Below are positions 61,827 through 64,000 of a stretch of 64,000 nt of DNA, piece by piece. Source of the DNA: CAYOHP01 sp964403795 [NCBI: uncultured bacterium] (GTDB lineage Bacteria; Muiribacteriota; UBA6191; CAZXTJ01); NCBI GenBank assembly GCA_964403795.1, contig CAYOHP010000014.1, positions 24,566-88,565 of the forward strand, read 5' to 3'. Position numbers and translations under genes: made by a program. How positions within the stretch are numbered: the first letter of the stretch is position 1; each line of letters starts with the position of its first letter. The notes below the pieces were generated by a model. The model was not told the origin of the DNA. It was given only the letters and a program-made list of their open reading frames with translations, and ran no database searches.

Positions 61827-64000
61827 CTACTCGAAGGCGCGCTGGCGGCGGCTCTGGTACTCGACCGTGCGGCTGTCGAAGCCGGCCCGGGCGATGATCA
61901 GCGGGATCTTGGCCAGGGTGGTGTTGCCCTGCCCGTCCTGGGCCCGGACCATCAGGAAGCGCAGCGGTCCCGGGGGCAGCGGGTTCTGGGCCCGCACCTC
62001 GTCGTCCGAGTAGCTGTAGACGACCTCGGTCAGGCCTTCGAAGCCGGCGTTGCGGTCCCGGTCGTCGCCCGGGGACTCGATCCACCAGGTGATGCCCTCG
62101 AGCTTGCGGTCGCCCTCGAGTTCGCTGCGGGTCCGCCGGGTCAGGAAGGGCGGCTCCAGGGACACCGACTGGGCTTCCCGCCGGTTGGGGTCGAACTGGG
62201 CATGCACCGGTCCTCTGACCGGGTCTGGAGCATCCTCGGTGAAGACCTGCCGCTCCTCGGGGGCGGGGGCCTCCTCGAGCAGGGCGAAGTTGTCCCGGGC
62301 CAGGATCTCCAAGGTGGCGCGGGTGCCGGCGGTCAGCACGATCCCCTGCTGGAACACCGGCCCCTGGGCCCCCGGGGCCAGCCCTGGGGCGATCGTGCCG
62401 TCCTGCTGGGGCACCGACCAGGGGATCTCGGTGGCCCGTCCGTCGACCCGCTCTCCCCGGTCGTCGCGCCAGGAGTAGTCGGCGGCTGCCCGCTTCTCGC
62501 CGGTGCCCGCCTCCCGCACCGGGACCGAGCTGGGCCGGCCGTCGGGGAACAGGGCGGGATCCTCGTCGACTTCCTGCTCCAGGGCCCGGAGCCGGAGCAC
62601 CGGTCCCCCGTCCTGGGGGCGGACCTGGAGGAAGACATGGGGCGGGGTCCGGTCCTGGATCGAGAGCCGGGTCGAGCTCGGGTACTGGCGCCCGGCGCCC
62701 TGCTGGAAGCCCTCCAGCCGGAAGTTGGCCTTGACCACGTAGTGGTCTACGCCCTCGATGACCTGCTGGCCGGGTCCCCGCTGGAGATCGACGAAGTCGG
62801 TGGGCACCTGGAAGAGCTCGTCCCACCTGGCGGGATCCACCACGTCCCGGATGTAGAAGCCCCAGTCGCCGTTGGGGTCGTCGTTGACGGCCGGGCGCCA
62901 GGCGTCCACCGGCAGCTGGAACTCCATGGTCCGGTGGGGGCGGTCGGGACCCCGCGGCTCCCAGGGCTGCCCGTTCTCGTCCCGGAGTTCGAGCGCGATG
63001 TCGACCTTGGGCATCTCGCCGCCGGCCTTCAGGGTCTCCCACACGAAGCGGGTGACCGGCATGAAGAGCTCGATGTCCCGGCTGTCCTCGGGGATCACGA
63101 AGGGCAGCGGGTAGCGGGCCGCTCCCATGCTCGACCCCGAGGCCACGGTCACGGTGGCCGGCTCGTTCACGATGTTGGGGTTGGGCGAGTCGTACTCCAG
63201 GCAGTAGGTGGTGCGGACGCCTTCGAGGATGGCGTGGAGGGCGTTGGTGATCTTCCCCGTCAGGCCTTCCATGTAGGCCCCGCCCGAGGCCTCGGCGAAG
63301 ATCTTCAGGTCCGCCGAGTTCTGGTCGGCGTAGCCGAGGTTCATGAGCAGGGCGCCACCCCGGCGGGCCTTGTTCAGCAGGTCGAGCTTCTGCTGGTCGG
63401 TGGAGCGGTTGTCCTGGCCGTCGGTGAAGCTGGCCAGGACCTTCTTGGCGTCGGCCTTCTGGCCGTTGGTCGAGGGGTCGTAGGCCAGGAGCACATCGAG
63501 CTCCTTGCCCATGCCTTCCCAGATGGGGCTGAAGCCGCCGCCCTGGACCTGCGAGAATTCGCTGGCGAGGTTGGCTCCTTCGGCGGTGTAGGGCGGGCTC
63601 GCACCCTCGGCGGGGAAGCGGAACTTGCGGTTCGAATCGAAGGTGTAGACCCCGGCCCGGTCCTTCACCTCGGTGGTGTTCTTGAGCTTGGTGAAGGCCG
63701 AGAGCACGCCCTGCTTGATCTCGTCCATGACCCCGGCCACCGAGCCGGAGGTGTCGACGGCGACCGCCAGCACCACGTCATGGACCTTGCAGGGTGTGAT
63801 CTCGCTCACGGTCGAACCGTCGGGAGCCTGGACCTGGCCCAGGACCTCCTCGGTCAGGTCCACGCCGCCGGCCGGATCCCAGGACGGGGCCGCGGGATTC
63901 TGGACGAAGACCTGGAACTCGAGCTTGATCCGCGGGAAGTTCGAGGAATCGACGTTGGTCACGACCAGCCGGTAGTCGCCGGTCTGGGGATCGAAGGTGG
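61827..64000 (-). CDS. Secreted VWA-domain protein, paralogue (5' end outside window)
   Basis: 724 codons are present. VVTNVDSSNFPRIKLEFQVF, VAVDTSGSVAGVMDEI (MIDAS), SFTDGQDNRST and RLSIQDRTPPHVFLQVRPQDGG align block by block with the downstream gene, so the two arose by duplication. The N-terminus, presumably with a signal peptide, lies beyond base 64000; the frame stays open to the window edge. Its stop is 290 bp before the next gene. Confidence 0.92.
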   Translation of the reverse strand, partial: TFDPQTGDYRLVVTNVDSSNFPRIKLEFQVFVQNPAAPSWDPAGGVDLTEEVLGQVQAPDGSTVSEITPCKVHDVVLAVAVDTSGSVAGVMDEIKQGVLSAFTKLKNTTEVKDRAGVYTFDSNRKFRFPAEGASPPYTAEGANLASEFSQVQGGGFSPIWEGMGKELDVLLAYDPSTNGQKADAKKVLASFTDGQDNRSTDQQKLDLLNKARRGGALLMNLGYADQNSADLKIFAEASGGAYMEGLTGKITNALHAILEGVRTTYCLEYDSPNPNIVNEPATVTVASGSSMGAARYPLPFVIPEDSRDIELFMPVTRFVWETLKAGGEMPKVDIALELRDENGQPWEPRGPDRPHRTMEFQLPVDAWRPAVNDDPNGDWGFYIRDVVDPARWDELFQVPTDFVDLQRGPGQQVIEGVDHYVVKANFRLEGFQQGAGRQYPSSTRLSIQDRTPPHVFLQVRPQDGGPVLRLRALEQEVDEDPALFPDGRPSSVPVREAGTGEKRAAADYSWRDDRGERVDGRATEIPWSVPQQDGTIAPGLAPGAQGPVFQQGIVLTAGTRATLEILARDNFALLEEAPAPEERQVFTEDAPDPVRGPVHAQFDPNRREAQSVSLEPPFLTRRTRSELEGDRKLEGITWWIESPGDDRDRNAGFEGLTEVVYSYSDDEVRAQNPLPPGPLRFLMVRAQDGQGNTTLAKIPLIIARAGFDSRTVEYQSRRQRAFE

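Overview
The window is uniformly GC-rich (about 70 % by eye) and gene-dense, with Shine-Dalgarno-led bacterial genes, many ATGA or GTGA stop/start overlaps, and no tRNA, rRNA, CRISPR array or transposase that I can see. Several eukaryotic-like Ser/Thr kinases, an FHA-sigma54 activator, secreted proteins with von Willebrand A (VWA) domains of the VWFA-related type, an RND efflux set and a nucleotide-transporter-like carrier suggest a Gram-negative of the Acidobacteriota kind. Planctomycetota or Myxococcota cannot be excluded, because there is no marker gene.

Layout. 0-3.6 kb: a truncated PilX-like pilus protein, a secreted protein, an L,D-transpeptidase and a Cof-type HAD phosphatase. 3.9-13 kb, minus strand: eight closely packed genes (RND adaptor, RND pump, 88-aa protein, McrB-like AAA+ ATPase, two membrane or secreted proteins, SpoU RNA methyltransferase, Ser/Thr kinase), with a divergent TolC partner at 13.1 kb. 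14.7-21 kb: secreted proteins, a small-RNA or attenuator candidate, a glutaryl-CoA-dehydrogenase-like enzyme, a GDT1-family membrane protein, a GH76-like glycosidase whose best start is CTG, an MFS carrier and a Tyr/Ser/Gly-rich Tat lipoprotein. 21.4-23 kb: hipBA with a perfect palindromic operator.

23.1-32.4 kb, minus strand: a glutamate/5-oxoproline module (an oxoprolinase HyuA-HyuB fused to DUF1445, overlapping a DUF4392 D-glutamate cyclase gene), followed by two radical SAM enzymes, a radical-SAM-like protein lacking the catalytic cysteines, and a family 9 glycosyltransferase. This is the strongest candidate here for an undescribed pathway. 32.5-45.5 kb: a lipase, an orphan terminator, two unknown proteins, a kinase / pseudokinase / FHA-sigma54 group, a membrane protein with a RING-like zinc finger, a glycosyltransferase, a nucleotide-transporter-like carrier, and a three-gene nucleotidyltransferase locus that includes a 51-aa gene.

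45.7-64 kb: SDR and metallo-beta-lactamase-fold enzymes, a Popeye-like cNMP protein, a receptor-type Ser/Thr kinase with an ABC exporter, several unknown secreted or membrane proteins, and two tandem VWA paralogues, the second running off the right edge.

A family of about 95-bp GC-rich elements occurs in at least eight full or partial copies (3.8, 21.1, 32.5, 48.6 x2 and 53.8 x3 kb). Its hairpin is kept while the stem sequence changes. Most copies lie at gene 3' ends or between convergent genes. Similarity to named families is judged from remembered motifs, not from searches.
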